From positions 3,596,001-3,660,000 of the forward strand of contig NC_017093.1 of NCBI RefSeq assembly GCF_000284295.1: a stretch of DNA of 64,000 bases, in the 5' to 3' direction. The notes beneath the pieces are model-generated. The model saw only the letters and a list, made by a program, of their open reading frames with translations, was not told where the DNA came from and did not search any database. Positions 24,580 to 32,511 of this stretch are shown here, piece by piece. The stretch is from Actinoplanes missouriensis 431. GTDB taxonomy: Bacteria; Actinomycetota; Actinomycetes; Mycobacteriales; Micromonosporaceae. The position numbers were made by a program, and so were the translations under genes. The stretch's first letter is position 1. Each line of letters begins with the position of its first letter.

Positions 24580-25296
24580 ATGAAGCTTGGTCCTCAACTC
24601 CACCGCATCGGCAACGACATCGTGGCGGTCTACCTGATCGTGACCGACGACGGCATCACGGTCATCGACGCGGGCCTCTCCGGTCAGTGGCCGGAACTGA
24701 TCAGCGAACTGGACAGCCTGGGCCGCAGCGTCAGCGACATCCGCGGCGTCATTCTCACGCACGGCGACACCGATCATCTGGGCTTCGCGGAGCGCCTGCG
24801 GCGTGATCACGGCGTGCCGGTCCTCGTCCACACGGCCGACGCCGCCCGCGCCCGCGGCGAGATCAAACCCAAGACCAGCTGGGGCAAGATCAAGGTGGGG
24901 GCGCTGGCGCGCTTCTTCTGGTACGCGTCGCGCAAGGGTGGCCTGAAGACGACCTATGTCAGCGAGGTCACGACGATCGAGGACGGTCAGGTGCTCGACC
25001 TGCCGGGCGCGCCCCGGATCATCGGGCTCCCCGGGCACTCGCCGGGGAGCGTCGCGATCCACTCGGCGGCGGCCGACGCGGTGTTCGTGGGTGACGCGCT
25101 GACCACCCGATCCGTGCTGACCGGGGAGAACGGGCCGCAGCCGGCGCCGTTCACCGACGACCCGGCGCAGGCGGCGGTGTCACTCGCCCGGATCGCGGAT
25201 CTCGACGTGACGTGGGTGCTGCCGGGTCACGGCGCGCCGTGGAACGGCGGGGCGGCGGCGATCGTGCGCCGGATCGAGGAGTTCCGGGCGGCGTGA
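24580..25296 (+). CDS. MBL-fold metallo-hydrolase
   Basis: 238 aa. The metallo-beta-lactamase motifs are present: T-H-G-D-T-D-H-L-G (residues 60-68, equivalent to HxHxDH with Gly in place of one residue), G-L-P-G-H-S-P-G-S-V (His), V-F-V-G-D-A-L (Asp) and L-P-G-H-G (final His). It would hydrolyse a small ester, thioester or lactone; substrate unknown. The divergent TetR gene and its operators suggest induction by a ligand related to the substrate. Confidence 0.88.
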   Translation: MKLGPQLHRIGNDIVAVYLIVTDDGITVIDAGLSGQWPELISELDSLGRSVSDIRGVILTHGDTDHLGFAERLRRDHGVPVLVHTADAARARGEIKPKTSWGKIKVGALARFFWYASRKGGLKTTYVSEVTTIEDGQVLDLPGAPRIIGLPGHSPGSVAIHSAAADAVFVGDALTTRSVLTGENGPQPAPFTDDPAQAAVSLARIADLDVTWVLPGHGAPWNGGAAAIVRRIEEFRAA

Positions 25297-25386
25297 TCCG
25301 GGGTTCCGCGGCGGATGGCAGCCCTGACCGGGTTATTCGGTCCGGCCCTGCGAGCGGGCGCCCGGATGCGGCGTTAGCGTGGCGGC

Positions 25387-25761
25387 ATGGCCGTCTTCCG
25401 TGATGCCCACCCGATCGTCTATGTCGAAGACGTGAACGCCTCCCTCGGGTTCTACCGTGATCTGCTCGGGTTCACCGAGACGTACCGATTCGATGATTTC
25501 GTCTCGTTGCAGCTGGGGACGTCGGCGATCTCGGTCGTGCAGGTGACCGGCGGGCAGGACGGCTCGCACGGGCTGCCGATCCGGCCGCGTGCCGGGCATC
25601 AGTTCGAGCTCTGCGTCTATACCGATGATGTCGACGCGGCCATCGACGAGCTGCGGGACCGGGGTGTTCCGGTGCTGGTGGAACCCGCTGATCAGCCGTG
25701 GGGTGAGCGGATGGCCTACGTCGCCGATCCGGACGGCCATCCGGTGATGATCTGCCGCTAA
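25387..25761 (+). CDS. VOC-family (glyoxalase/bleomycin resistance-like) protein
   Basis: 124 aa with two beta-alpha-beta-beta-beta modules: P-I-V-Y-V-E-D-V-N-A-S-L-G-F-Y-R-D-L-L-G-F, then H-Q-F-E-L-C-V-Y-T-D-D-V-D-A-A, and A-Y-V-A-D-P-D-G-H-P-V. His and Glu residues fit a metal site. TAGCGT lies 6 nt before the ATG. The stop codon TAA is made of the TA target duplication plus the first base of the inserted IS element; before insertion the stop would have been TAG, so the protein is unchanged. Confidence 0.88.
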   Translation: MAVFRDAHPIVYVEDVNASLGFYRDLLGFTETYRFDDFVSLQLGTSAISVVQVTGGQDGSHGLPIRPRAGHQFELCVYTDDVDAAIDELRDRGVPVLVEPADQPWGERMAYVADPDGHPVMICR

Positions 25762-26798
25762 GCGCCTGGCCAAAGGTTCTGTCCGTAACCCTCGGGGAGC
25801 CACGGTGAGGTCCAGGGTGCTGTGGTGGTGAGGTTGTCGGCGTCGGTGCGGTAGCGAAAGAACGCGTGGGCTTGGCGGACGCGGTCGGCCATCGTGGCGG
25901 GTGCGGTGTTCGCGATCTTGCGTTTCAGGGCTGCCCAGATTCGTTCGACCGGGTTGTCCTGAGGGCTGTATTTGGCGCCTTCGATCACCTGCAGGCGTGG
26001 GTGTTCGGTCAGCCAGCGTTTCGTGATGCCGCTGTGGTGGGTGGTGCCGTTGTCGCAGATCACGGCCACCACGGGTGCGTCTGGGTAGGCGTCGAGCAGT
26101 TGTTGCAGGAAGTAGCAGAACACCACGGAGACGTTCTTGACGCTGACGTGGTGATGCCAGGTGCCGGTGGCCAGGTTGATCGCGCCGTGCATGGTGCGGC
26201 GCAGGTTGGTGCCGGGAGTCAGGATCCGGTGGCGGATCCCGGCCGGCATCCAGCAGGCGCGGATGCGAGGCAGCAGGTCGAGGTGGGTTTCGTCTTCTGC
26301 GAGGACGACTGACCCTGCCGGAAGGGCGGCGATGCGGTCGCGGATGTCCGCGCATTTCTGATCGTGGTCGGGGTCGCTTTTGGCGATCAGCCGGGGCCGG
26401 CACCAGCGGGCTTGTTCGCGGATGCGGCGGCGCAGCGTGGACAGGCTGAGCTGTGGGCGGCCCAGAGCACGCCAGAGCCGGGCTGTGGTCCAGGCCTTCG
26501 GAGTCAGGAGCAGCCGGTGGATGCGTTCGCCGAGGCGGCGGCTGCCTTTGCGGGGTCGTCCGCTGCGAGGCCGGTCGGGTAGCCCGGCCAAACCTTCGTG
26601 CTGGTGTCGGGCGATCCATCGCCGGACGGTGGCGGGGTCGTAGTGCAGCAGATCGGCGATCTCGCTAGCCGGCCAGCCTGCGGCGGACAGCACGACGATG
26701 ACCATGCGGGTCGCCGTCCGCCACGGGCCGTGCAGGGCGGTAATCAGTTCGGTGTGTTGCTCGGCCGGCATCCGGGCGTAGATGTGCGCAGGGCGCAT
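25758..26798 (-). CDS. IS630-family transposase
   Basis: 346 aa, intact. An N-terminal HTH (S-E-I-A-D-L-L-H-Y-D-P-A-T-V-R-R-W) and a second winged HTH (G-R-P-Q-L-S-L-S-T-L-R-R-R) precede the DDE catalytic core: Asp in A-E-D-E-T-H, Asp in V-I-C-D-N-G-T-T-H and Glu in S-P-Q-D-N-P-V-E-R-I-W. It cuts and pastes the element at TA sites. Its stop codon TAG is formed by the TA target duplication plus one flanking host base, so the protein end depends on the insertion site. The start is at 26798; a 9-bp inverted repeat (26809-26817 with 26856-26864) lies just upstream. Confidence 0.95.
   Translation of the reverse strand: MRPAHIYARMPAEQHTELITALHGPWRTATRMVIVVLSAAGWPASEIADLLHYDPATVRRWIARHQHEGLAGLPDRPRSGRPRKGSRRLGERIHRLLLTPKAWTTARLWRALGRPQLSLSTLRRRIREQARWCRPRLIAKSDPDHDQKCADIRDRIAALPAGSVVLAEDETHLDLLPRIRACWMPAGIRHRILTPGTNLRRTMHGAINLATGTWHHHVSVKNVSVVFCYFLQQLLDAYPDAPVVAVICDNGTTHHSGITKRWLTEHPRLQVIEGAKYSPQDNPVERIWAALKRKIANTAPATMADRVRQAHAFFRYRTDADNLTTTAPWTSPWLPEGYGQNLWPGA
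25761..25781. repeat. Left terminal inverted repeat of the IS element
   Basis: Starts AGCGCCTGGCC and ends CAAAGGTTCTG. It pairs with the right end at 18 of 21 positions and overlaps the last codons of the transposase gene. Confidence 0.9.
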
Positions 26799-26919
26799 AC
26801 TGGTCGTGACCTCGTCGGGGGTTTCGGTCTTGTGTGGAAACCTGATCCGAACCCACGACGAGGTTTTTCTGTCGCTATGTACCTCTAACTGAGCAAGTCC
26901 CAGCCGAGACCGTTACGCG

Positions 26920-26940
26920 CAGAACCTTTGCTCACGCGCT
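26920..26940. repeat. Right terminal inverted repeat of the IS element
   Basis: Starts CAGAACCTTTG and ends CACGCGCT, the near-perfect reverse complement of the left end, followed by the TA duplication at 26941-26942. Confidence 0.9.
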
Positions 26941-26980
26941 TAGCTTCTCGGGGAAGCGGTGTCTCCGTTGAGTGGGTGGC

Positions 26981-27073
26981 ATGCGGTACGTGATCGTCGG
27001 CTGCGGGAACGCCGGGATGGAACCGGCTCCGCGCTGGACGTCGGCCGGGCACACCGTCGTCGGGACCACTTGA
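26981..27073 (+). pseudogene. N-terminal remnant of a Rossmann-fold (NAD-dependent epimerase/SDR-like) gene
   Basis: 30 codons read M-R-Y-V-I-V-G-C-G-N-A-G-M-E and later A-G-H-T-V-V-G-T-T before a TGA. This is a classic beta1-G-x-G-x-x-G-alpha-beta2 nucleotide-binding start, after which the gene ends abruptly. The stop lies in the first TTGAC box of the following array, so the rest of the gene seems to have been deleted or replaced. It is 38 bp from the IS element. Confidence 0.6.
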
Positions 27074-27157
27074 CGGTCATATTGACCACTCGTGTCGACG
27101 GTTCGCGTTGACTGCTTCATGTTGACGTTCGTATTGACGGGCGCCATCGGGAGTCAA
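27070..27157 (+). repeat. Array of TTGAC boxes with 12-14 bp period
   Basis: TTGAC occurs at 27070, 27082, 27108, 27122 and 27134, with TCGAC at 27095 and the inverted GTCAA at 27153. The spacing is 12-14 bp. The sequence between boxes is only weakly conserved. It could be a multi-site regulator target, iteron-like DNA or recombination debris. Confidence 0.6.
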
Positions 27158-27178
27158 CCATCCGTGACGTAAAGATGA

Positions 27179-27199
27179 GCGGCCGGCGGGGCCGGCCGC
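27179..27199 (+). promoter_or_regulatory. 9-bp hairpin just before a start codon
   Basis: GCGGCCGGC, loop GGG, GCCGGCCGC. It ends 12 nt before the ATG at 27212 and directly abuts a TATCTT hexamer (27200-27205) that is 6 nt from the ATG. It may terminate upstream transcription or act as an operator. Confidence 0.5.
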
Positions 27200-27211
27200 T
27201 ATCTTGCCGAC

Positions 27212-28087
27212 ATGGTGGATGCGCGCGAGCGATTCGTTACCTCTGGTCCGCTTCGGATCTGGACCGAGCAAGTCGGCGATCCGGAACGTCCCGCTGTCTT
27301 AATGATTATGGGACAGGCTGCTCAGAGCGTCATGTGCCCGGACGCGCTGGTGGAGCGGCTTCTCCAGCGAGGGGTCCAGGTGATCCGTTTCGATCATCGG
27401 GACACCGGCCGGTCGAGTGTTGTGGACTTCGATGTTCACCCGTACACGATCGGAGACATGGCCCGTGACTGCCTCGCCGTGCTGGATGGTCACGGGCTGG
27501 CTTCCGCCCACATCGCCGGGGCCTCCCTGGGCGGGGTGATCGCACAGTGGCTGGCCGTGCACGCGCCGGATCGGGTCCGGTCTCTGACGGTGATGTCCAG
27601 TACGCCGATGGGGCACGATCCGAGCCCCGCACGCGCGCGGGCGCAGGCCGGTCAGCCGGCCGACCCGGATGATCTGCCGCCGCCGGCGCCGGAGTTCCTC
27701 GCGCATGTGGCCGCCGGGCTGCCTCGCGGCGTGGAGTCCGATGTGGCGTTGTTCCGGGTCTTCAACGGGCCGGTCCGCCCGTTCGACGAGCCGGCCGCTC
27801 GGGCGCAGCTGGAGCTGGCACTGTCCCGGGCGACCGACCCGGCGGCTGCCGCGAACCATGAGCGGGCGGCGTACCGGGACGACCCCAGCCTGCTCGCCTC
27901 GCTGACGTCGATCACCGCGCCGACCTCGATCGTGCACGGCGACTGTGATCCGCTGCTGCCGCTTGCGCACGGCGAGGCGGTGGCAGCCGCGATTCCGGGT
28001 GCTGTGTTGCACATCGTGCCCGGGATGGGTCACGTCATGACGTCACCCGGCCTGCCCGAGGAAGTCGCCGACGTGATCCGGCTGTGA
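27212..28087 (+). CDS. Alpha/beta hydrolase
   Basis: 291 aa. Nucleophile elbow G-A-S-L-G-G (Ser near residue 108), acid in H-G-D-C-D-P-L-L-P (near 252) and His in G-M-G-H-V-M (near 278). The M-I-M-G-Q-A-A-Q and F-D-H-R-D-T-G-R-S blocks resemble the aclacinomycin methylesterase/MhpC-type group. It probably cleaves an ester or C-C bond of a small metabolite; substrate unknown. The start fits a leaderless promoter (TATCTT 6 nt upstream). Confidence 0.88.
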   Translation: MVDARERFVTSGPLRIWTEQVGDPERPAVLMIMGQAAQSVMCPDALVERLLQRGVQVIRFDHRDTGRSSVVDFDVHPYTIGDMARDCLAVLDGHGLASAHIAGASLGGVIAQWLAVHAPDRVRSLTVMSSTPMGHDPSPARARAQAGQPADPDDLPPPAPEFLAHVAAGLPRGVESDVALFRVFNGPVRPFDEPAARAQLELALSRATDPAAAANHERAAYRDDPSLLASLTSITAPTSIVHGDCDPLLPLAHGEAVAAAIPGAVLHIVPGMGHVMTSPGLPEEVADVIRL

Positions 28088-28236
28088 TTCGTCGGCGACC
28101 CATCAACGATCGGGATCACCATGAATTGACGTAGCGCGCGCAGGCCGTCTCGCGAGATCCCTTCGATGACGGGTCACTGATCGCCGACAATGACGGATTG
28201 GTACGGGTGCATGCGAATTTTGTACCCTATCCGCCT

Positions 28237-29043
28237 ATGGACGATGCCACGCCGTTTTACCGACAGCCAAGCCGCACCTCCGTTCTCGGACGTCACCGCG
28301 ACCGAGTGCTCGATCTCCCCGCCGACCCGGAGGCGCTCGGCGCGATCGTGCGCGGGCTGCTGATTCATGACCACACGGCGGCCGTCCAAGGCCTGCGGTT
28401 CTCCGCCGAGCGCATGTCGCACCGGGAAGCCGTCGGCGCCGGCGCGATCCTGGACAACGTGATCAGCATCGATCCGGCGCCCTTGGATCGTGAGCGGCCC
28501 GTCGAGCGGAGGATGTTCGGCTTCTGCTATCACTTCGCGCTGCTGCACTGCGCCCTGTTGCGCGCAACGGGCACACCGGCCCGAATCCGATGCGGCTTCG
28601 CCGGCTACTTCGCGGCGCAGCGCTGGATCGACCACTGGGTGGTCGAGTACTGGGATGGTTCCGGCTGGACGCTGACGGATCCTCAAACCGGGCGGAGCAA
28701 CTGGTCCGGTGACGACTTCCAGGACGGTGTCACCGCGTGGAAACTCTGTCGCGACGGAGCTTCGCAACCGGCTGCCTACGGTAACGGCGAGCTGTGGGGC
28801 TGGGACGAGCTCAGGGGCAGTCTGATCAACGACGTTGGCGCCCTCAGCAAAGTCGAGGTCGCCGGCTGGTATTGGTGTGACCGCCTCCGGGTGGAGCCGC
28901 TCGACCAGCCGCATGATGAACTCGACCAGTCACTCGACAGCCTCGCGCATCTCGCGGCCGCCGCAGGGTCGGTCGACGAGCTGGTGAACTGCTTCGACCT
29001 GTACCCGGAGTTCCGGCCGCCGGCAGGCGCTGTCGCGCGATAG
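28237..29043 (+). CDS. Transglutaminase-like superfamily protein
   Basis: 268 aa, cytoplasmic. The transglutaminase/protease-like core is clear: Cys in F-G-F-C-Y-H-F-A-L-L-H-C-A-L-L-R, then G-T-P-A-R-I-R-C-G-F-A-G-Y-F, His in W-I-D-H-W-V-V-E-Y-W-D, and Asp in T-L-T-D-P-Q, giving a Cys-His-Asp triad. Members act as thiol proteases or amidases or only bind peptides. The ATG at 28237 is preferred over an upstream GTG at 28198. The first 60 residues are a polar helical extension. Confidence 0.8.
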   Translation: MDDATPFYRQPSRTSVLGRHRDRVLDLPADPEALGAIVRGLLIHDHTAAVQGLRFSAERMSHREAVGAGAILDNVISIDPAPLDRERPVERRMFGFCYHFALLHCALLRATGTPARIRCGFAGYFAAQRWIDHWVVEYWDGSGWTLTDPQTGRSNWSGDDFQDGVTAWKLCRDGASQPAAYGNGELWGWDELRGSLINDVGALSKVEVAGWYWCDRLRVEPLDQPHDELDQSLDSLAHLAAAAGSVDELVNCFDLYPEFRPPAGAVAR

Positions 29044-29154
29044 CACCCGTTGCGTCGGCCCGCTGATCGGTACCGCCTGCGTCCACACGTCTTCCTCGCC
29101 GACGGACGGGAGTCGAGGCCGTGCCGGCTGGGGAGGGTTGTGTTGGTGGGGGAG

Positions 29155-29184
29155 CGGCGACGGTCCGCATCGGTGCCGTCGCCG
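29155..29184. terminator. Hairpin between convergent genes
   Basis: CGGCGACGG (29155-29163), 12-nt loop, CCGTCGCCG (29176-29184), with further pairing outside. It lies between the ends of the transglutaminase-like and Lrp-type genes. Confidence 0.6.
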
Positions 29185-29271
29185 CCTCCGTGCAGGGCAC
29201 GGTCCCCGGGGGCAGGGGAGTGCCCTCATAGATCAAGACGTGTCGGGGCGCTGGAATGTTGCACGGGATCG

Positions 29272-30240
29272 TCAACTGATTGCGCCGACCTGCTTCACGT
29301 GGCGCAGCAGCGGGGCTGACTCGACGCGCTCCACGCCGTCGAGGGAGCCGATCTTCTCGGTCAGGTAGCGGTAGAACTCGGCCATGTCGCGGCACACCAC
29401 TGTGGCGTTGAGGTTCGTCGGGCCGGTGGTGGCGGCCGCGAACACGATTTCCTCGTGTGATGCCAGCGCGGCGCCGGCCGCTGCGAGCCGGGACGGGGCC
29501 ACCGACAGCCAGAGCATCACCCGGCCGCGGTAGCCGAGCGCGTCCGGGTCGATCTCGACGTCGCAGAAGAGGGCGCCGGCGTGGAGCAGATCGCGGAGCC
29601 GCCGGCGGACGGTCGACTCGGGCCAGCCGGTAGCGGCCGCCAGTTCGGTGTAGCCCATCCGGCCGTCGCGGGCCAGCGCGTCGATCAGCCGGTCGTCAGC
29701 GCTGGTCAGTCGCGCCGCGCCGGTCGGCGCGGTGGGGGCCGGCTGCCAGTCCGGGGTCAGGGCGGTGATCTGTTCGGCGGTCAAGGGCTGGTCCCGGCGG
29801 TCGGCTCCGGTGGCGCCGCCGGCGAACTGGTGGATCAGGCAGTGGGCCGTCACCGAGACCAGCCGGGGTGTGCGGGGCAGTTTTTCCAGGAGCAGCGACT
29901 CCCAGTCGGCGGCGGCCGGTACCCGTACGCTGCAGGAGATCTCGGTGCCGCCGCTCGTCAGACTGACCCAGACGGTGTCCCGGCGGCGCGCCAGCGCCTC
30001 GGCGATCTTGACCGCCGCGTCCGGGGCCGTGCGCAGCCGGATGGTCCACATCTCCTGGCCGAGCGTGAGCGGGTTCGGCAGGGCCACCACACGCAGGCCG
30101 GCCTCGGCGCGCAGCCTGCGGTAACGCCGCGCGACTGTCTGGTCGGAGACGCCGAGGACCGCGCCGATCTCCCGGTAGCCGGCTCTGCCGTTGATCCGCA
30201 GCGCGTAGATCACCTGGCGATCCAGGACGTCGATTTCCAC
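29272..30240 (-). CDS. Double-length Lrp/AsnC-family regulator
   Basis: 322 aa, twice the usual Lrp size. Repeat 1 has an HTH at residues 5-45 (L-D-R-Q-V-I-Y-A-L-R-I-N-G-R-A-G-Y-R-E-I) and a RAM-type domain; repeat 2 has an HTH at about 180-225 (D-D-R-L-I-D-A-L-A-R-D-G-R-M-G-Y-T-E-L) and a second RAM domain. Such tandem forms are common in actinobacteria and act as a pseudo-dimer on DNA. The gene is divergent from the MFS pump, which it probably controls. Confidence 0.9.
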   Translation of the reverse strand: MEIDVLDRQVIYALRINGRAGYREIGAVLGVSDQTVARRYRRLRAEAGLRVVALPNPLTLGQEMWTIRLRTAPDAAVKIAEALARRRDTVWVSLTSGGTEISCSVRVPAAADWESLLLEKLPRTPRLVSVTAHCLIHQFAGGATGADRRDQPLTAEQITALTPDWQPAPTAPTGAARLTSADDRLIDALARDGRMGYTELAAATGWPESTVRRRLRDLLHAGALFCDVEIDPDALGYRGRVMLWLSVAPSRLAAAGAALASHEEIVFAAATTGPTNLNATVVCRDMAEFYRYLTEKIGSLDGVERVESAPLLRHVKQVGAIS

Positions 30241-30326
30241 TTCTCATTTCTACCTCGGTGTCGAGATCCGCCGGATGAACCGATGTGGTTCTTTCGGATC
30301 GTCGTTCGGCGGGGAGAGTGGTTCGC

Positions 30327-31694
30327 ATGCGCAAATGGTCACCGCTCGTTGCCGTCTGTCTCGGCACGTTTCTCCTCCTCGTCGACGTCACCGTCGTCGT
30401 GGTCGCCCTGCCGGACATCGCCACCAGCCTCGGCGCCGGCACCGACGACCTTCAATGGGTCCTCGACGGGTACGCCCTGGCGCTCGCCGCGCTGCTGCTC
30501 GGCGCCGGGTCGCTCGCCGATCGGTACGGGCGCCGCCGCACGTACCTGATCGGGCTCGGCATCTTCGCCGCCTCGTCGGTGCTCTGTGCGCTCGCGCCGG
30601 ACGCCACCACCCTGATCGGCGCACGGATTTTGCAGGGTGCGGGCGGCGCGGCCATGTTCGCGACGACGGCCGCCCTGCTCAACGTGACCTATCACGGCCG
30701 TGACCGGGGTGTCGCGTTCGGTGTGTGGGGAGCCGTCAACGGCGCTGCCGCGGCGGCCGGGCCGATCGCCGGCGGGCTGCTCACCGAGCATCTCGGCTGG
30801 CACTGGATCTTCCTGATCAACCTGCCGGTCTGTGCCGCCGCCGCGTGGTTCACGCTGCGGGGCGTCACCGAGTCGCGGGCGCCGTGGGGTGGGCGGTTCG
30901 ACATTCCCGGCACGGTGACGTTCACGCTGGCGGCGGGGGCCATCACGTACGGGCTGATCTCGGCCTCGTCGTCGGGCTGGAGCGCCGGGGTGACGGTGGG
31001 GTCGTTCGTGCTCGGGTTCGCCGGGCTCGTGCTGTTCCTGCTGGCCGAGCGGCGGTCCGACCACCCGATGCTGGATCTGGGGCTGTTCCGGCGGGCGCCG
31101 TTCGCGTCGCTGATCGCGGCGGCGTTCCTCACCCAGGCGGCGGCGTTCTCGGTGATGCCGTACACGACCGTCTGGCTCCAGCAGTTCCTCGGGCACGGCC
31201 CGGTCGACGCCGGTCTGCTGGGTGCGCTGCCGATGAGCCTCGCGTCGCTGGTCGTCGGTGTGTTCGCGGGGCGGGGGCTGCAGCGGGTGCCCGCTCGGTG
31301 GACGGTCGGCGGCGGTCTGCTGCTGGTCGCGGCCGGGGACCTGCTGCAGATGCGGGTGTCGGCGTCCAGCGGTGGCGGGGTGCTGATCCCGGGGCTGATC
31401 CTTGTCGGACTCGGGATCGGGATGGTGCTGCCGACGCTGTCGTCCGCGGTGCTCGGTGAGGTGCCCCGGGAGCGCAGCGGGATGGCCGGTGGGGCGTTGA
31501 ACGCGTTCCGGCAGCTGGGGTTCGCGTTCGGGGTCGCGGTGCTGGGGACCGTGGTGCAGGGGCGGACCGACTTCGCGGCCGGGCTGGACGCGGCGATGCT
31601 GGTGTCGGCGCTGCTGGCGGCGGCCGGGGGCCTGATCGTGCTGGTCTTCTGCCGGCACCGCACGCCGGTCGAGGCGGTCAGCGCGCCGGTGTAG
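30327..31694 (+). CDS. MFS multidrug transporter (DHA2-like)
   Basis: 455 aa with about 14 hydrophobic segments, as in the DHA2 drug:proton antiporters. Motifs: D-V-T-V-V-V-V-A-L-P-D-I (TM1, motif D1), loop 2-3 motif A as L-A-D-R-Y-G-R-R-R, and motif C as G-P-I-A-G-G-L-L in TM5. It exports hydrophobic compounds. The ATG at 30327 gives M-R-K-W-S-P-L, a normal N-terminus. The divergent Lrp-type regulator 86 bp away is the likely controller. Confidence 0.92.
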   Translation: MRKWSPLVAVCLGTFLLLVDVTVVVVALPDIATSLGAGTDDLQWVLDGYALALAALLLGAGSLADRYGRRRTYLIGLGIFAASSVLCALAPDATTLIGARILQGAGGAAMFATTAALLNVTYHGRDRGVAFGVWGAVNGAAAAAGPIAGGLLTEHLGWHWIFLINLPVCAAAAWFTLRGVTESRAPWGGRFDIPGTVTFTLAAGAITYGLISASSSGWSAGVTVGSFVLGFAGLVLFLLAERRSDHPMLDLGLFRRAPFASLIAAAFLTQAAAFSVMPYTTVWLQQFLGHGPVDAGLLGALPMSLASLVVGVFAGRGLQRVPARWTVGGGLLLVAAGDLLQMRVSASSGGGVLIPGLILVGLGIGMVLPTLSSAVLGEVPRERSGMAGGALNAFRQLGFAFGVAVLGTVVQGRTDFAAGLDAAMLVSALLAAAGGLIVLVFCRHRTPVEAVSAPV

Positions 31695-31776
31695 CCGGTA
31701 GCCGGGCGGCCGCCGGCCCGCCGGCGCAGCGGGCGGCCGGTCGCCCGTCGGGACACGCGGCGGTCCGGTCAGCCGG

Positions 31777-32511
31777 TCAGCGGGTCAGGACCCGGGCCAC
31801 TATCGCGCGGATCTCCTCGACCGGGACCGGGGTCGTCGCCAGGATCTTGTGCATCACCAGGCCCTCGATCAGCGCGTCCACCCCGCGGGCCGTCACCGGG
31901 TCGACGAAGCGTTCCAGCACCGACCGGCTGGTGCGCATCCAGGTCTCGGTGACGTCCCGCAGGGCCGGGTCACGCAGGGCCGCCAGGTAGAGCTCGTAGG
32001 CGAACGCCCAGTCGTCCTGGTCGGCGCCCGCGTCGCCGGAGATCAGCCGGGTGACCGCGTCGATCAGCTGCTCGTGCGTGGTCACCTCGTCGAAGTGGGC
32101 CGCGTAGGTCACCGACATCCGCTCGGCGTGCTTGCGGAACGCCTGGGCGCGCAGGTCGTCGAGCCCGGTGAAGTGGTAGGTGAGCGAGCCCAGCGGCACG
32201 TCGGCCTCGGCCGCGATCAGCCGGTGGGTGGTGCCGGCGACGCCGTGCCGGGCGATCACCCGGATCGCGGCGTCCACGATCCGGTCCTTGCGGTCCGGAT
32301 CATGCCGCCGGGCCCGCCGATGCTGATCGTCAGACCGCCGCTGATCATCCGGGTGACGGGAGTCCGCGGGACCACGGGAGTCCGCGGGACCACGGGAGTC
32401 CGCGGGACCACGGGAGTCCGCGGGACCACGCAAGGGGGCAGAAGAGGAAGCAGGCTCGTCCTCCGGGCGACCGCTCTGACGCACGACGCCGTCGGCGCGC
32501 GTCGGGTTCAC
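31777..32511 (-). CDS. TetR-family regulator with hexapeptide-repeat leader
   Basis: 244 aa. The TetR HTH lies at residues 70-115 (R-I-V-D-A-A-I-R-V-I-A-R-H-G-V-A, P-L-G-S-L-T-Y-H-F), followed by a ligand domain. It is preceded by an unusual leader with four G-P-A-D-S-R hexapeptides encoded by an 18-bp DNA repeat, then Arg/Asp/His-rich sequence. The GTG at 32511 is chosen because it overlaps the stop of the acetyltransferase gene by 4 nt (GTGA); a start after the repeats cannot be excluded. Confidence 0.8.
   Translation of the reverse strand: MNPTRADGVVRQSGRPEDEPASSSAPLRGPADSRGPADSRGPADSRGPADSRHPDDQRRSDDQHRRARRHDPDRKDRIVDAAIRVIARHGVAGTTHRLIAAEADVPLGSLTYHFTGLDDLRAQAFRKHAERMSVTYAAHFDEVTTHEQLIDAVTRLISGDAGADQDDWAFAYELYLAALRDPALRDVTETWMRTSRSVLERFVDPVTARGVDALIEGLVMHKILATTPVPVEEIRAIVARVLTR
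32356..32430 (-). repeat. 18-bp in-frame tandem repeat (4 copies)
   Basis: ACGGGAGTCCGCGGGACC repeats at 32356, 32374, 32392 and 32410 without mismatch. It encodes G-P-A-D-S-R four times in the leader of the TetR-family protein. Confidence 0.9.

Larger units (their letters stand above)
25761..26940 (-). mobile_element. IS630-family insertion sequence
   Basis: About 1,180 bp with 21-bp terminal inverted repeats (left 25761-25781, right 26920-26940; 18 of 21 positions match, inner part CAAAGGTTCTG identical). It is flanked on both sides by TA (25759-25760 and 26941-26942), the target duplication expected for IS630/Tc1-mariner elements. It encodes one intact DDE transposase in the minus direction. 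It is inserted precisely in the stop codon of the VOC gene. Confidence 0.93.

Noticed and set aside
25761..27210. Larger composite transposon or integrative element
   Set aside because: Only one IS with its own TA duplication is seen. There is no second copy, integrase, tRNA or attachment site nearby.
32356..32430. Possible CRISPR-like array of 18-bp units
   Set aside because: The units are directly adjacent with no spacers, in frame inside a protein gene, and no cas genes are present.
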